DNA of 64,000 nucleotides from Amycolatopsis sp. FDAARGOS 1241. GTDB lineage: Bacteria > Actinomycetota > Actinomycetes > Mycobacteriales > Pseudonocardiaceae. The translations under genes were made by a program, and so were the position numbers. The notes beneath the pieces are model-generated. The model was not told the DNA's origin. It saw only the letters and a program-made list of their open reading frames with translations, and ran no database searches. Shown here one piece after another: positions 52,863 to 61,493 of this stretch. The first letter of the stretch is position 1. Each line of letters begins with the position of its first letter. The stretch is from contig NZ_CP069526.1 in assembly GCF_016889705.1 (NCBI RefSeq), positions 6,758,001 to 6,822,000 of the forward strand, given 5' to 3'.

Positions 52863-53003
52863 CCAGACGCCAACCGAACCGGGCCGGCCAGTCCGAGCCG
52901 AATCGGGCCGGCCAGACCCAACCGAACCCAGCCAGCCAGACGCCAACCGACCCGGACCGGCCAGTCCAGTCGAACCGGGCCGGCCAGACCCAGCCGATCA
53001 GGC
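52863..53003. repeat. Direct repeat with a 73-bp period
   Basis: CCAGACGCCAACCGAACCGG (from 52863) recurs as CCAGACGCCAACCGACCCGG (from 52936), and both stretches continue through CCGGCCAG and GGGCCGGCCAGACCCA. It adjoins the 216-bp duplication and ends at the DUF885 gene stop. The period equals that of the array at 8.5 kb, but the sequences are unrelated. Confidence 0.75.
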
Positions 53004-53014
53004 CGGGCAAAGCC

Positions 53015-54700
53015 TCACTCGAACTGAGCCAGCTGTTCCCGCAACGTGTCCAGTCCCATCCCACCCATTTCGAGGGCCCGCGTGTGAAACTCCTTGATGT
53101 CGAACGAATCCCCCAGCCGCTGCCGGGCGTCGTCGCGGGCGGAGAGCCAGAGGCGTTCGCCGAGTTTGTAGGCGGGGGCCTGGCCGGGCCAGCCGAGGTA
53201 GCGGTCGATCTCGTCGCGGACGTGGGCCTGGTCCGTGATGGTGCGCGTCAGCATGAACTCCAGGCCCAGGTCGGGCGTCCACCGCGAGCCTTCGTGGAAA
53301 CCGGTGCCGGCGGGGATCTGCAGTTCCAGGTGCATGCCGAGGTCGACGACGACGCGGGCGGCGCGGAAGAGCTGCTCCGAAAGCATGCCCAGGAGGTTGC
53401 CGTCGTCCGAGAGGTAACCCAGTTCCTGCATGAGGCGCTCGGCGTACAGCGCCCAGCCCTCGCCGTGGGCGGAGATGAACGTCATCAGCCGCTGGTACTT
53501 GTTGAGGCGTCCGGCCTGGTTGACGGCCGTCGCGATCTGGAGGTGGTGGCCCGGGACGCCCTCGTGGTACACAGTGGACACTTCGCGCCACGTGGTGAAC
53601 TCGTCCTTGTCCGCGGGCAGCGACCACCACATCCGGCCCGGGCGGCTGAAGTCCTCGCTCGGCCCGGTGTAGTACGCGCCGACACCGCCGCCCGGCGGGG
53701 CGATGCGGCACTCGAGCGCCATGAGCCGGTCGGGGATGTCGAAGTGCTTGCCGCGCAGGGACTGCAGGGCGTCGTCGGAGAGGGCCTGCATCCAGGCCTG
53801 GAACTGCGGCCGGCCGTGCACGCGGTAGCGCGGGTCGGCGTCGAGCACGTCGGCGGCTTCGGCGACGGTCGCCCCCGGCCGGATCCGGTTCGCCACCGAA
53901 CGCATCTCCGCTTCGATGCGCGAGAACTCCTGCCAGCCCCACTCGTAGGCCTCGCGCAGGTCGAGCGACGCACCGATGAAGTAGCGCGACCACAGCTTGT
54001 ACACGTCCTCGCCGACGGCGTCCTTGGCCGGAGCCTTCGGCGCGAGCTCGGCGCGCAGGAACCCCGCGAACTCCGCGAACGCCTCCTCCGCGGCGCGGGC
54101 GCCGGCCCGCAGGTCGTTCGACAGCGCGCCGCCGACGTCGCCGGCGGCGCCGACGAGCCCGCCGAAGAACCCCGGCGCGTCACCGAGGCCCGCCCACGTG
54201 TCGCACTGCTCCGCGACCTTGCCGATCTGCCGCAGCGCCGACACGCGGCCCGCGTCGGACGCGGTCAGGAGCGACGCGCGGATCCCCGCGAGCGCCTCGG
54301 GCACCTTGCGCAGCCGGGCGGCGACGTTCGCCCACTGCTCGGGGGTCTCCGTCGGCATCAGGTCGAACACCATGCGCAGGTCCTGCACCGGGCTCGCGAT
54401 CACGTTCAGCGAAGCAACGTCGAGACCTGCGTCGTGGATCTCGGCGTCGAGGCCGACGCGTTCGGTGAACACGGCTTTCGCGACCCGCTCGCCCGCGTCG
54501 GCGGGCTCGGTTCCGGCGAGTTCGGCCAGCGCGCGCGTCGCGAGCGCCGCGCGCGCGGCGTGGCCGGTGGGCGAGTAGTCGGTGAGCTGGTCGTCGTACC
54601 CCGCGACGCCGAGCATGGTGGCCGCGACCGGGTCGACGGCCGCGTAGTCGTCGACGTACCGGTCGGAGATACCGTGCACGCTCTGTTCGGTTGTTGCCAT
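53015..54700 (-). CDS. DUF885 family (peptidase-like) protein
   Basis: A 561-residue, largely helical protein. The HEGVPGHHLQ motif in YHEGVPGHHLQIATAV is the zinc-site signature of DUF885, related to M32/M3-like metallopeptidases. GEGWALYAERLMQELGY supplies a downstream Glu ligand candidate. The C-terminal SLDIKEFHTRAL-like segment (DSFDIKEFHTRALEMG) is the most conserved tail. No signal peptide is seen, so it is probably cytoplasmic. I chose the ATG at 54700: TACGGT (54713-54708) lies 7 nt before it, suggesting a leaderless message. Confidence 0.9.
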   Translation of the reverse strand: MATTEQSVHGISDRYVDDYAAVDPVAATMLGVAGYDDQLTDYSPTGHAARAALATRALAELAGTEPADAGERVAKAVFTERVGLDAEIHDAGLDVASLNVIASPVQDLRMVFDLMPTETPEQWANVAARLRKVPEALAGIRASLLTASDAGRVSALRQIGKVAEQCDTWAGLGDAPGFFGGLVGAAGDVGGALSNDLRAGARAAEEAFAEFAGFLRAELAPKAPAKDAVGEDVYKLWSRYFIGASLDLREAYEWGWQEFSRIEAEMRSVANRIRPGATVAEAADVLDADPRYRVHGRPQFQAWMQALSDDALQSLRGKHFDIPDRLMALECRIAPPGGGVGAYYTGPSEDFSRPGRMWWSLPADKDEFTTWREVSTVYHEGVPGHHLQIATAVNQAGRLNKYQRLMTFISAHGEGWALYAERLMQELGYLSDDGNLLGMLSEQLFRAARVVVDLGMHLELQIPAGTGFHEGSRWTPDLGLEFMLTRTITDQAHVRDEIDRYLGWPGQAPAYKLGERLWLSARDDARQRLGDSFDIKEFHTRALEMGGMGLDTLREQLAQFE

Positions 54701-54751
54701 GGGCCGCACCGTACCGGCCGGAACCCCACCGGCGGTACGGACTTACGCGAC

Positions 54752-55636
54752 TTACGCCCGGGCGGGGACCAGTCCCAGCCGCGTCACGACCTCACGCGTC
54801 GCCTTCGACCGGTTGAACGTGTAGAAGTGCAGGTCGGGCACGCCTTCGGCGATGAGCTTCTCGCACAGTTCGGTGACGGCGTCGAGACCGGCCGCGCGGA
54901 ACGCTTTCGGGTCGTCCGACAGCGGCTCGAGCCGGTCGAGGAGCCGCTGCGACGCGGGCGCCCCAGAGAGCTTGATCGTGGTGTGCAGCGTGCGCAGCGT
55001 CGTCAGCGGCATGATCCCGGGCAGCACCAGCGCGTCGCAGCCCGCGGCGGCGACGCGGTCGCGCAACCGCAGGAAGTCCTCGGCCTCGAAGAACAGCTGC
55101 GCGATCGCGAAGTCTGCCCCGGCGCGAAACTTTCGCACGAGGTACTTCGTGTCCGACTCCAGGTCCGGCGAACGCGGGTGCCCGTACGGGAACGCCGAGA
55201 CGCCGACGCAGAAGTCGCCCAGGGAGCGGACGAGCTCGACGAGCTCCTCGGCATAGGTGAGGCCCTGCGGGTGCGGCACCCAGTCGCCGTAGACGTCGCC
55301 GGGCGGGTCGCCGCGCAGCGCGAGGATGTTGCGCACGCCGACCGCCGCGTACCAGCCGATCACGTTGCGCAGCTCCGAAACGGAGTGGTCGACCGCCGTC
55401 AAGTGCGCCATCGGGCACAGCGTCGTCTCGGTGGCGACGCGGGCGATGCTGCGGATCGTGCCGTCGCGGCTCGAACCGCCCGCGCCGTAGGTGATGGACA
55501 TGTACGCCGGGTCCAGCGGCTCGAGTTCCCGGACGGCGCGCCAGAGCACAGCCTCGTCGGCTTCGTCCCGGGGTGGGAAGAACTCGATGGAGAACTTGGG
55601 CGAGTCCCCCTGCAACCGCTCGATCACGGACTTCAT
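54752..55636 (-). CDS. metF: 5,10-methylenetetrahydrofolate reductase
   Basis: A FAD enzyme giving 5-methyl-THF for methionine synthesis. The 294-residue length matches bacterial MetF. Landmarks are FSIEFFPPRDEADE (the catalytic Glu region), YMSITYGAGGSSRDGT, AHLTAVDHSVSEL, NILALRGDPPGD, GVSAFPYGHPRS and ADFAIAQLFFEAEDF. I chose the ATG at 55636 (MKSVIERLQ) from homology and because TACCAT (55650-55645) lies 8 nt upstream; there is no Shine-Dalgarno sequence and no B12 or SAM riboswitch. The gene stands alone, divergent from the MerB-like gene. Confidence 0.96.
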   Translation of the reverse strand: MKSVIERLQGDSPKFSIEFFPPRDEADEAVLWRAVRELEPLDPAYMSITYGAGGSSRDGTIRSIARVATETTLCPMAHLTAVDHSVSELRNVIGWYAAVGVRNILALRGDPPGDVYGDWVPHPQGLTYAEELVELVRSLGDFCVGVSAFPYGHPRSPDLESDTKYLVRKFRAGADFAIAQLFFEAEDFLRLRDRVAAAGCDALVLPGIMPLTTLRTLHTTIKLSGAPASQRLLDRLEPLSDDPKAFRAAGLDAVTELCEKLIAEGVPDLHFYTFNRSKATREVVTRLGLVPARA

Positions 55637-55738
55637 GAAGGGAAATGGTAGTGGGCGAAACCGGACACGGGCAGCCTCGGCGCGTGGCGTTGGCCACGGG
55701 TACCGTCGGACGCGGAACCCTCCGCCGAGGAGCCCGCC

Positions 55739-56419
55739 ATGAGCAGCGAAGACGACACTGCCTGGGACGAAGACGTGCGAGTGGCCGTGTACCAGGCCTT
55801 CGCCACCCACGGCCGCGCGCCCACGGGCCCTGAGCTGGCCGCTGCGGCCCACGGTTCACTCGCCGTGGCGAAGCAGGCACTGCACCGCCTCGCGGACGAC
55901 CGCCACCTGGTCCTCGACGAATGCGAGCACGTGGCGCTGGCTCACCCGTTCGCAGCGATCCCGCTGGGGTTTTCAGTGATGGGCGCCCGCACGCTCTGGT
56001 GGGGCGGCTGCGCGTGGGATTCGTTCGCGATCCCGCACCTCGTGCCCGCCGAACCGGAGGTGCTGGTGGCCACGCGCTGCCCGGGCTGCACCGCGCCCAC
56101 GGCGCTCGTCGTGAACCGCTCGGCGCCACCGGCCGGCGCGTATGTTGCCCACTTCCCCGTGCCGACGGCCCGCATGTGGGACGACGTGCGCCACACGTGC
56201 TCGGTCCAGCGCCTGTTCTGCGACGAGTCCTGTGTGGACGAATGGGTCGCGCGAAGCGGGATGGCCAAGGGCGCGGTGCTGGACCTGCCCGCACTGTGGC
56301 GGCTGGCAGAAGGCTGGTACGCCGGGCGCCTCGAGCACGGCTACCGCCGCCGCGACCCGGCCGAAGCGGCGGAGTACTTCGCGGCGGCCGGGTTGCCGGG
56401 CGAGTTCTGGACGGCCTAG
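55739..56419 (+). CDS. Alkylmercury lyase (MerB)-like protein
   Basis: A 226-residue protein. An N-terminal winged-helix-like region (12-70) is followed by the MerB fold: GGCAWDSFAIPHL carries Cys91 and Asp94 in the Cys-x-x-Asp spacing of the MerB active site, and RLFCDESCVDEW (Cys161, Cys165) supplies the second catalytic cysteine candidate. An extra CPGC (114-117) suggests a zinc or metal site. GAGGAG lies 6 nt before the ATG. No merA, merR or transport genes are nearby, so organomercury cleavage may not be its real job. Confidence 0.82.
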   Translation: MSSEDDTAWDEDVRVAVYQAFATHGRAPTGPELAAAAHGSLAVAKQALHRLADDRHLVLDECEHVALAHPFAAIPLGFSVMGARTLWWGGCAWDSFAIPHLVPAEPEVLVATRCPGCTAPTALVVNRSAPPAGAYVAHFPVPTARMWDDVRHTCSVQRLFCDESCVDEWVARSGMAKGAVLDLPALWRLAEGWYAGRLEHGYRRRDPAEAAEYFAAAGLPGEFWTA

Positions 56420-56603
56420 CTCCGGCAGCACGCACCCGCCGGGCGTCCGGCCAGCACCGCAGCCGGCCGAGCCGGAGGGCGCGGACCTGCGGTTGCCGTC
56501 CTGGCGGCGGGGCGTGGTGGGATCACCCGTACCTGACGTCTCGTTCGCCACATCCGGGGCACCCGGCGGCACCGGGCGGGCGCGGGCCCCGGATGATGGC
56601 GGC

Positions 56604-57695
56604 ATGGATGTGCCCGGTTTCGACGACGACCTGCCCGCCCACGTCGAGCGGGCGCTGGCCGCGTTCCTCGGCCGGGCCAGTGACGGGATCGTGCGGACGG
56701 AGCCGAGCGTGCGGGCCGGCATCGACGTGCTTTCGGGGTTCGTGCTGAACGGCGGGAAGCGCATCCGGCCGACGTTCGCGTGGTGGGGCTGGCGCGGCGC
56801 CGGCGGTGCGGCGTCCGGGGAGCACGCCGAAGGGGCGCTGCAGGTCGTCGCGAGCCTCGAGCTGATCCAGGCGTGCGCGCTGATCCACGACGACCTCATC
56901 GACTCCTCCGACTCGCGCCGCGGGTCCCCGACGGTGCACGTGGCGTCGGCGAAGGTGCACGCGGACCACGGGTGGCTGGGCTCTCCCGCCACGTTCGGGC
57001 TGGCCACGGCCGTGCTGGTCGGCGACCTCGCGCTGGCGTGGGCCGACGACATGTTCGCCGAGGCCCCGCTGCCGGCCGAGACGCTGGCGCGGGCGCGGCC
57101 GGCGTGGCGCGCGATGCGCACGGAGGTCCTCGCCGGGCAGTACCTGGACGTGCGGACGCAGGCCGTCGGCGACGCTTCGCCCGAGGCGGCGCTGCGAATC
57201 GACCGGCTGAAGACCGCCGCGTACACCGTGCAGCGCCCGCTGCACCTCGGCGCTGCGCTGGCCGGCGCGGGCGACGAGCTGGTCACCACGCTGCTGGAAT
57301 TCGGCGGCGACGTCGGCGTGGCCTTCCAGCTGCGCGACGACCTGCTCGGGGTGTTCGGCGACCCGTCCGTGACCGGCAAGCCCGCCGGCGACGACCTGCG
57401 CGAGGGCAAGCGCACGCTGCTCGTGGCGCTGGGCCTGCAGCTGGCCGACGAACGCGGCGACCGGACCGCGGCGAAAGTGATCGACGGCGCGATCGGCAAA
57501 GCCGACTTGTCCGACACCGCCGTCGACACCGTGCGCGACGCCCTCACGAGCGTCGGCGCGGTCGAGGCCGTCGAGCGGCGCATCGACGAGCTCACCCACT
57601 CGGCGATGGCTGCGCTCGACCGCGCGCACCTGGCCGAGCCGGCGCCAGCCGCGCTGGCCGAGCTGGTCGGCAAGGCGACGCGGCGGACCTCGTGA
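56604..57695 (+). CDS. crtE: Geranylgeranyl diphosphate synthase (polyprenyl synthetase)
   Basis: Condenses isopentenyl diphosphate to a C20 precursor for carotenoids. The 363-residue protein has the first Asp-rich motif DDLID (96-100) and the second DDLLGVFGD (245-253), with LNGGKRIRP and GQYLDV also conserved. I chose the ATG at 56604 (MDVPGFDDDLP). There is no strong Shine-Dalgarno sequence; GATGAT lies 6 nt upstream. The stop overlaps crtI by four bases (GTGA), making crtE-crtI-crtB one translationally coupled unit. Confidence 0.93.
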   Translation: MDVPGFDDDLPAHVERALAAFLGRASDGIVRTEPSVRAGIDVLSGFVLNGGKRIRPTFAWWGWRGAGGAASGEHAEGALQVVASLELIQACALIHDDLIDSSDSRRGSPTVHVASAKVHADHGWLGSPATFGLATAVLVGDLALAWADDMFAEAPLPAETLARARPAWRAMRTEVLAGQYLDVRTQAVGDASPEAALRIDRLKTAAYTVQRPLHLGAALAGAGDELVTTLLEFGGDVGVAFQLRDDLLGVFGDPSVTGKPAGDDLREGKRTLLVALGLQLADERGDRTAAKVIDGAIGKADLSDTAVDTVRDALTSVGAVEAVERRIDELTHSAMAALDRAHLAEPAPAALAELVGKATRRTS

Positions 57696-59170
57696 CCAAA
57701 ACCGTCACCGGGCCCACCGACCACGTGGTGGTGGTCGGAGCGGGCCTGGCCGGGCTTTCGGCGACGCTGCACCTGCTCGGCTCGGGCCGGCGCGTCACGC
57801 TGCTGGAGCAGGACAAGGTGCCCGGCGGCCGCGCGGGACAGCAGGACTTCGGCGCGAACGCCGTCGACACCGGTGCGAGCGTGCTGACCATGCCCGAACT
57901 CGTCGACGAGGCCCTGCACGCCGTCGGCGAGTCGCTCGCGGACACGCTGCAGCTCACAAAGCTCGACCCCGCGTACCACGCCCGGTTCGCCGACGGCAGC
58001 ACCCTCGCGCTGCGCACCGACGGCGACGCGATGGAGCAGGAGATCCGCGTGTTCGCCGGCCCCGCGGAGGCCGCCGGCTACCGCGCGCTGCGCCGCTGGC
58101 TCACCGACCTGTACGCGGTGCAGAAGGACCACTTCATCGGCGCCAACTTCGACACGCCACTCGAGCTGGCGCGCCCCGAGCTCGCGAAGCTCGCCGCGCT
58201 GGGCGGGTTCGGCCGGCTCGGCCCGAAGATCGCGCACTTCCTGCGCGACGAACGCGTGCGCCGGCTCTTCTCGTTCCAGGCGCTGTACGCCGGGCTCGAC
58301 CCGGCGCGGGCGCTCGGCGCGTACGGCGTGATCGCGTACATGGACACCGTCGGCGGTGTCTACTACCCGCATGGCGGCATGGGCGCGATCGCCCGAACCA
58401 TGGCCGGCGCCGCCGCGAGAGCCGGCGCCGACCTGCGGTTCGGCACCGAGGCGGCGTGGCTGGAGCGGGTGTCGTCGCGCGTGCGCGCGGTCCGCACGCG
58501 CACCGGCGAGCGGATCGAGTGCGACGCCGTCGTGCTCGCCACCGAGCTGAGCACGGCCTACCGGCTGCTCGGCGCGCGCCCGAACCGGGTCCTGCCGCTG
58601 CGGTACTCGCCCTCGGCCGTGGTGCTGCACGGGCACACCACGAGGTCGTGGGACCAGCTCGGGCACCACACGATCTTCTTCGGCCGCGCCTGGGAGCAGA
58701 CGTTCACCGAGATCGTGCGCGAGGGCCGCCTGATGAGCGACCCGTCGCTGCTCGTCACCCGCCCGACCGCGACGGAACCGGGCCTCGCGGGCGACGGCGG
58801 CGAGATCGTGTCCGTCCTCGCGCCCGCCCCGAACCTGCGCCGCGGGCGCATCGACTGGCCGCGCATCGGCCCCGCCTACCGCGAAGAACTCGTCCGCACG
58901 CTGGAAGCGCGCGGGCTCACCGGGTTCGGCGCCGAGTTCACCGTGGACGAACTCGTGACGCCGGCCGGCTGGGCCGCGCGCGGGCTCGCCGCGGGCACGC
59001 CGTTCTCGCTCGCCCACACGTTCACGCAGACCGGCCCGTTCCGGCCGGCCAACCTGGTGCGGGCCGCGGGCAACGTGGTGCTCGCCGGCTGCGGCACCAC
59101 CCCCGGCGTCGGCATCCCGCCGGTGCTGATCTCCGGACGCCTCGCCGCGGAAAGGATCACCGGCCGGTGA
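57692..59170 (+). CDS. crtI: Phytoene desaturase
   Basis: A FAD-dependent desaturase converting phytoene towards lycopene, 492 residues. The dinucleotide motif is VVVVGAGLAGLSATLHLLGS with LLEQDKVPGGRAG. GGVYYPHGGMGAIARTMA and the C-terminal NVVLAGCGTTPGVGIPPVLISG are CrtI signatures. The GTG start and the 3' end each overlap a neighbour by four bases. The number of desaturation steps cannot be read from the sequence. Confidence 0.94.
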   Translation: MTKTVTGPTDHVVVVGAGLAGLSATLHLLGSGRRVTLLEQDKVPGGRAGQQDFGANAVDTGASVLTMPELVDEALHAVGESLADTLQLTKLDPAYHARFADGSTLALRTDGDAMEQEIRVFAGPAEAAGYRALRRWLTDLYAVQKDHFIGANFDTPLELARPELAKLAALGGFGRLGPKIAHFLRDERVRRLFSFQALYAGLDPARALGAYGVIAYMDTVGGVYYPHGGMGAIARTMAGAAARAGADLRFGTEAAWLERVSSRVRAVRTRTGERIECDAVVLATELSTAYRLLGARPNRVLPLRYSPSAVVLHGHTTRSWDQLGHHTIFFGRAWEQTFTEIVREGRLMSDPSLLVTRPTATEPGLAGDGGEIVSVLAPAPNLRRGRIDWPRIGPAYREELVRTLEARGLTGFGAEFTVDELVTPAGWAARGLAAGTPFSLAHTFTQTGPFRPANLVRAAGNVVLAGCGTTPGVGIPPVLISGRLAAERITGR

Positions 59171-60090
59171 CAGAACTGGACGCCGCCGGCATCACGGAGC
59201 CCGGCCTGCGGGCCGCGTACACCGAGTGCCGTCGCATCAACGCCCACCACGGCCGCACGTTCTTCCTCGCCACCCGCCTGCTGCCGGCGCGCGCCCGGCC
59301 GGCGGCGCACGCGCTGTACGGCTTCGCGCGCATGGCCGACGAACTCGTGGACAACCCCGAACCCGGTTCCGATCCGAAGAGCGCGCTCGGCACCGTGGCC
59401 GGGATGGTCGACGAGGTCTACGAAGGCGGCACGCCTTCGGACCCCGTTTTGGCGGCGCTCGCGGACACCGTGCGCCGTTATGAGATCCGGCGCGAGCTCG
59501 TGGACGCGTTCCTGCACTCGATGCGGATGGACCTCACCGTGACCGAGTACGCGACGTACGCGGATCTCGCCGAGTACGTCCACGGCTCCGCGTGCGTGAT
59601 CGGGCTGCAGATGCTGCCGGTGTTCGGCACCGTCGTGCCACTGGCGGAAGCGGAACCGAGCGCTGCGGCGCTCGGGGAGGCCTTCCAGCTCACCAATTTC
59701 CTGCGCGACGTCGGCGAAGACCTCGACCGCGGGCGCCTGTATCTGCCCACGGAGGAACTCGCGGCGTTCGGTGTCGACCGTGAGCTGCTCGTGGAATCCC
59801 GGCGCCGCAACGCCTCCGACCCGCGCGTGCGGCGCGCGCTCGCCGTCGCCGTGGCGCGCGCCCGCGCGGTGTACCGGCGCGCCGAGGCCGGACTTCCCTT
59901 GCTGCGCCCCGAATCCCGGCCATGCGTGCGGACCGCGATCACGCTCTACGAAGGAATCCTCGACGAGATCGAGAGACTCGACTACGACGTGCTGAACCGG
60001 CGCGCGGTCGTCGGGACGGGCCGCCGGCTGACCGTCGCGCTGCCGCAACTGGCCGCCGTGTGGGCCCGGTCCCGCGTGCGTAGGCTCTGA
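59167..60090 (+). CDS. crtB: Phytoene synthase
   Basis: Joins two GGPP molecules into phytoene, 307 residues. Both Asp-rich motifs are present: DELVD (58-62) and DVGED (181-185, in NFLRDVGEDLDRGRLYLP). RTFFLATRLLP and FQLTNFLRDVGE are also diagnostic. The GTG start overlaps crtI. No cyclase, ketolase or hydroxylase gene follows in this window, so the local cassette ends at a lycopene-type pigment unless other genes lie elsewhere. Confidence 0.94.
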   Translation: MTELDAAGITEPGLRAAYTECRRINAHHGRTFFLATRLLPARARPAAHALYGFARMADELVDNPEPGSDPKSALGTVAGMVDEVYEGGTPSDPVLAALADTVRRYEIRRELVDAFLHSMRMDLTVTEYATYADLAEYVHGSACVIGLQMLPVFGTVVPLAEAEPSAAALGEAFQLTNFLRDVGEDLDRGRLYLPTEELAAFGVDRELLVESRRRNASDPRVRRALAVAVARARAVYRRAEAGLPLLRPESRPCVRTAITLYEGILDEIERLDYDVLNRRAVVGTGRRLTVALPQLAAVWARSRVRRL

Positions 60091-60093
60091 AGC

Positions 60094-60879
60094 ATGACTG
60101 GTTCGACCAAGCGGCTGCGGATCGGGCTTCAGCTCCAGCCGCAGCACGCCGACTACGACAGCATCCGCCGCACCGCCTCCGCCGCCGAAGACCTCGGCGC
60201 GGACATCGTGTTCAACTGGGACCACTTCTTCCCGCTCTACGGCGATCCCGACGGTCTGCACTTCGAGTGCTGGACCATGCTCGGTGCCTGGGCGGAGTCG
60301 ACTTCGCGCGTCGAGATCGGCGCGCTGGTGACGTGCAACAGCTACCGCAACCCCGAACTGCTCGCCGACATGGCCCGCACCGTCGACCACATCTCGGGCG
60401 GCCGGCTCATCCTCGGCATCGGGTCGGGCTGGTTCGAGAAGGACTACGACGAGTACGGCTACGAGTTCGGCACCGCGGGCGGGCGCCTCGACGACCTGGC
60501 CGAGTCGCTGCCGCGCATCGAATCGCGGCTGGGCAAGCTGAACCCGGCGCCGACGCGCAAGATCCCCGTGCTGATCGGCGGTGGCGGCGAGAAGAAGACC
60601 CTCAAGCTCGTGGCGAAGCACGCCGACATCTGGCACGGCTTCGGCGACCCGGAAGTCGTTGAGCGCAAGGTGAAAGTCCTCGACCAGCACTGCGCCGACC
60701 TCGGCCGCGACCCGGGCGAAATCGAGCGTTCGGTGGGCGTGCAGGGCGACCCGGATGAGCTCGGCCCGAAGCTCGCCGAGCTGGGTGTGACCACGTTCAC
60801 CGTCGGCGTCGGCGGCCCGGACCACGACCTCACCGCCTTGAAGAAGTGGCTCGCCTGGCGCGACAAGCAGCAGGGCTGA
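60094..60879 (+). CDS. LLM-class F420-dependent oxidoreductase
   Basis: A 261-residue luciferase-like TIM-barrel protein: LRIGLQLQPQHADYDSIRRT, GADIVFNWDHFFPLYGD, GALVTCNSYRNPELLADMAR, HISGGRLILGIGSGWFEKDY and IPVLIGGGGEKKTLKLVAKH. The family typically uses F420, which actinobacteria make. It starts 3 nt after crtB, but TAGGCT (60081-60086) lies 7 nt before its ATG and can drive a leaderless message. Substrate unknown; a role in carotenoid modification is possible from linkage only. Confidence 0.9.
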   Translation: MTGSTKRLRIGLQLQPQHADYDSIRRTASAAEDLGADIVFNWDHFFPLYGDPDGLHFECWTMLGAWAESTSRVEIGALVTCNSYRNPELLADMARTVDHISGGRLILGIGSGWFEKDYDEYGYEFGTAGGRLDDLAESLPRIESRLGKLNPAPTRKIPVLIGGGGEKKTLKLVAKHADIWHGFGDPEVVERKVKVLDQHCADLGRDPGEIERSVGVQGDPDELGPKLAELGVTTFTVGVGGPDHDLTALKKWLAWRDKQQG

Positions 60880-60893
60880 GCTGCACCGATTCA

Positions 60894-60929
60894 CCGAAGG
60901 CCTCCTCGCGCACGCGGGGAGGCCTTCGG
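60894..60929 (+). terminator. Terminator hairpin after the LLM oxidoreductase
   Basis: CCGAAGGCCTCC (60894-60905) pairs perfectly with GGAGGCCTTCGG (60918-60929), a 12-bp stem that the CGCG/GCG loop can extend. No T-run follows. It lies 15 bp after the stop. The 60930-61021 interval has no gene. Confidence 0.75.
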
Positions 60930-61021
60930 TCGTACGGATGTTCGGCGCGATGGACGGAGCACAGCCGCGATCGGCTACCCGGCGTGGTCACGCCGGGCGT
61001 GGGGTGGACCGGGCGAAGTGC

Positions 61022-61399
61022 CTAGAACGCCATCGCCTGGGCGCGCCGCTTGACCTCCGTGCCGTGGCTCGTCCGCAGTGCGTTGACCGGCGTCACGCCC
61101 GGCAGGGTCTCGTCCTCGGCGAAGAGCCAGCGCAGCATCTCCGTGCGGCTGAACCCCGAGTCCGCGAGCACCGTGATCGTGCCGGCCAAGCCCTTGACCA
61201 CCCCGTCCTTGACGAAGAAGTCGTTCGGCACGCACAGCTCGCCGTCCCGTTTCAGCGCGATCAGGTGGCCGTCGCGAAGCATCTGGCGCACCTTGTTGGA
61301 CGAGATCCCGAGCACGGCCGCCACCTCCGCCAGCGGAAGAACGGCGACCGCGGAGTCGAGGACGTCATCGGCGACAGGTATCCCACTCACACGTGACAC
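61022..61399 (-). CDS. Rv2175c-like winged-helix DNA-binding protein
   Basis: A 125-residue protein: SGIPVADDVLDSAVAVLPLA, EVAAVLGISSNKVRQMLRDG (helix-turn-helix), GELCVPNDFFVKDGVVKGL and the C-terminal EVKRRAQAMAF. It corresponds to M. tuberculosis Rv2175c, a DNA-binding substrate of the kinase PknL encoded next door. The same divergent pairing occurs here. I chose the GTG at 61399; one at 61390 is nearly as good. Phosphorylation by the neighbouring kinase is inferred from the mycobacterial pair. Confidence 0.9.
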   Translation of the reverse strand: MSRVSGIPVADDVLDSAVAVLPLAEVAAVLGISSNKVRQMLRDGHLIALKRDGELCVPNDFFVKDGVVKGLAGTITVLADSGFSRTEMLRWLFAEDETLPGVTPVNALRTSHGTEVKRRAQAMAF

Positions 61400-61479
61400 T
61401 GTGCCACATTCGACCGGTTTCCCCACTGGTACGCACGGGTGACCCACCAGGTCACCTCACCGCCGCAGGCATCAGTCCG

Positions 61480-61485
61480 TACGAT
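61480..61485 (+). promoter_or_regulatory. -10 box of pknL (leaderless type)
   Basis: TACGAT fits TANNNT and ends 8 nt before the pknL GTG at 61494. No Shine-Dalgarno sequence is present. No clear -35 could be fixed. Confidence 0.5.
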
Positions 61486-61493
61486 AGCCAGCC

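Noticed and set aside
52863..53003. Relationship between the two 73-bp-period repeats (8.5 kb and 52.9 kb)
   Set aside because: The sequences do not align; the shared period appears to be chance.
55637..55738. Riboswitch upstream of metF
   Set aside because: The start codon lies about 8 nt from the -10 box, leaving no leader for a riboswitch.
56604..60879. A larger biosynthetic cluster around crtE-crtI-crtB
   Set aside because: Flanking genes (MerB-like, LLM oxidoreductase, kinase pair) show no further terpenoid-tailoring functions.
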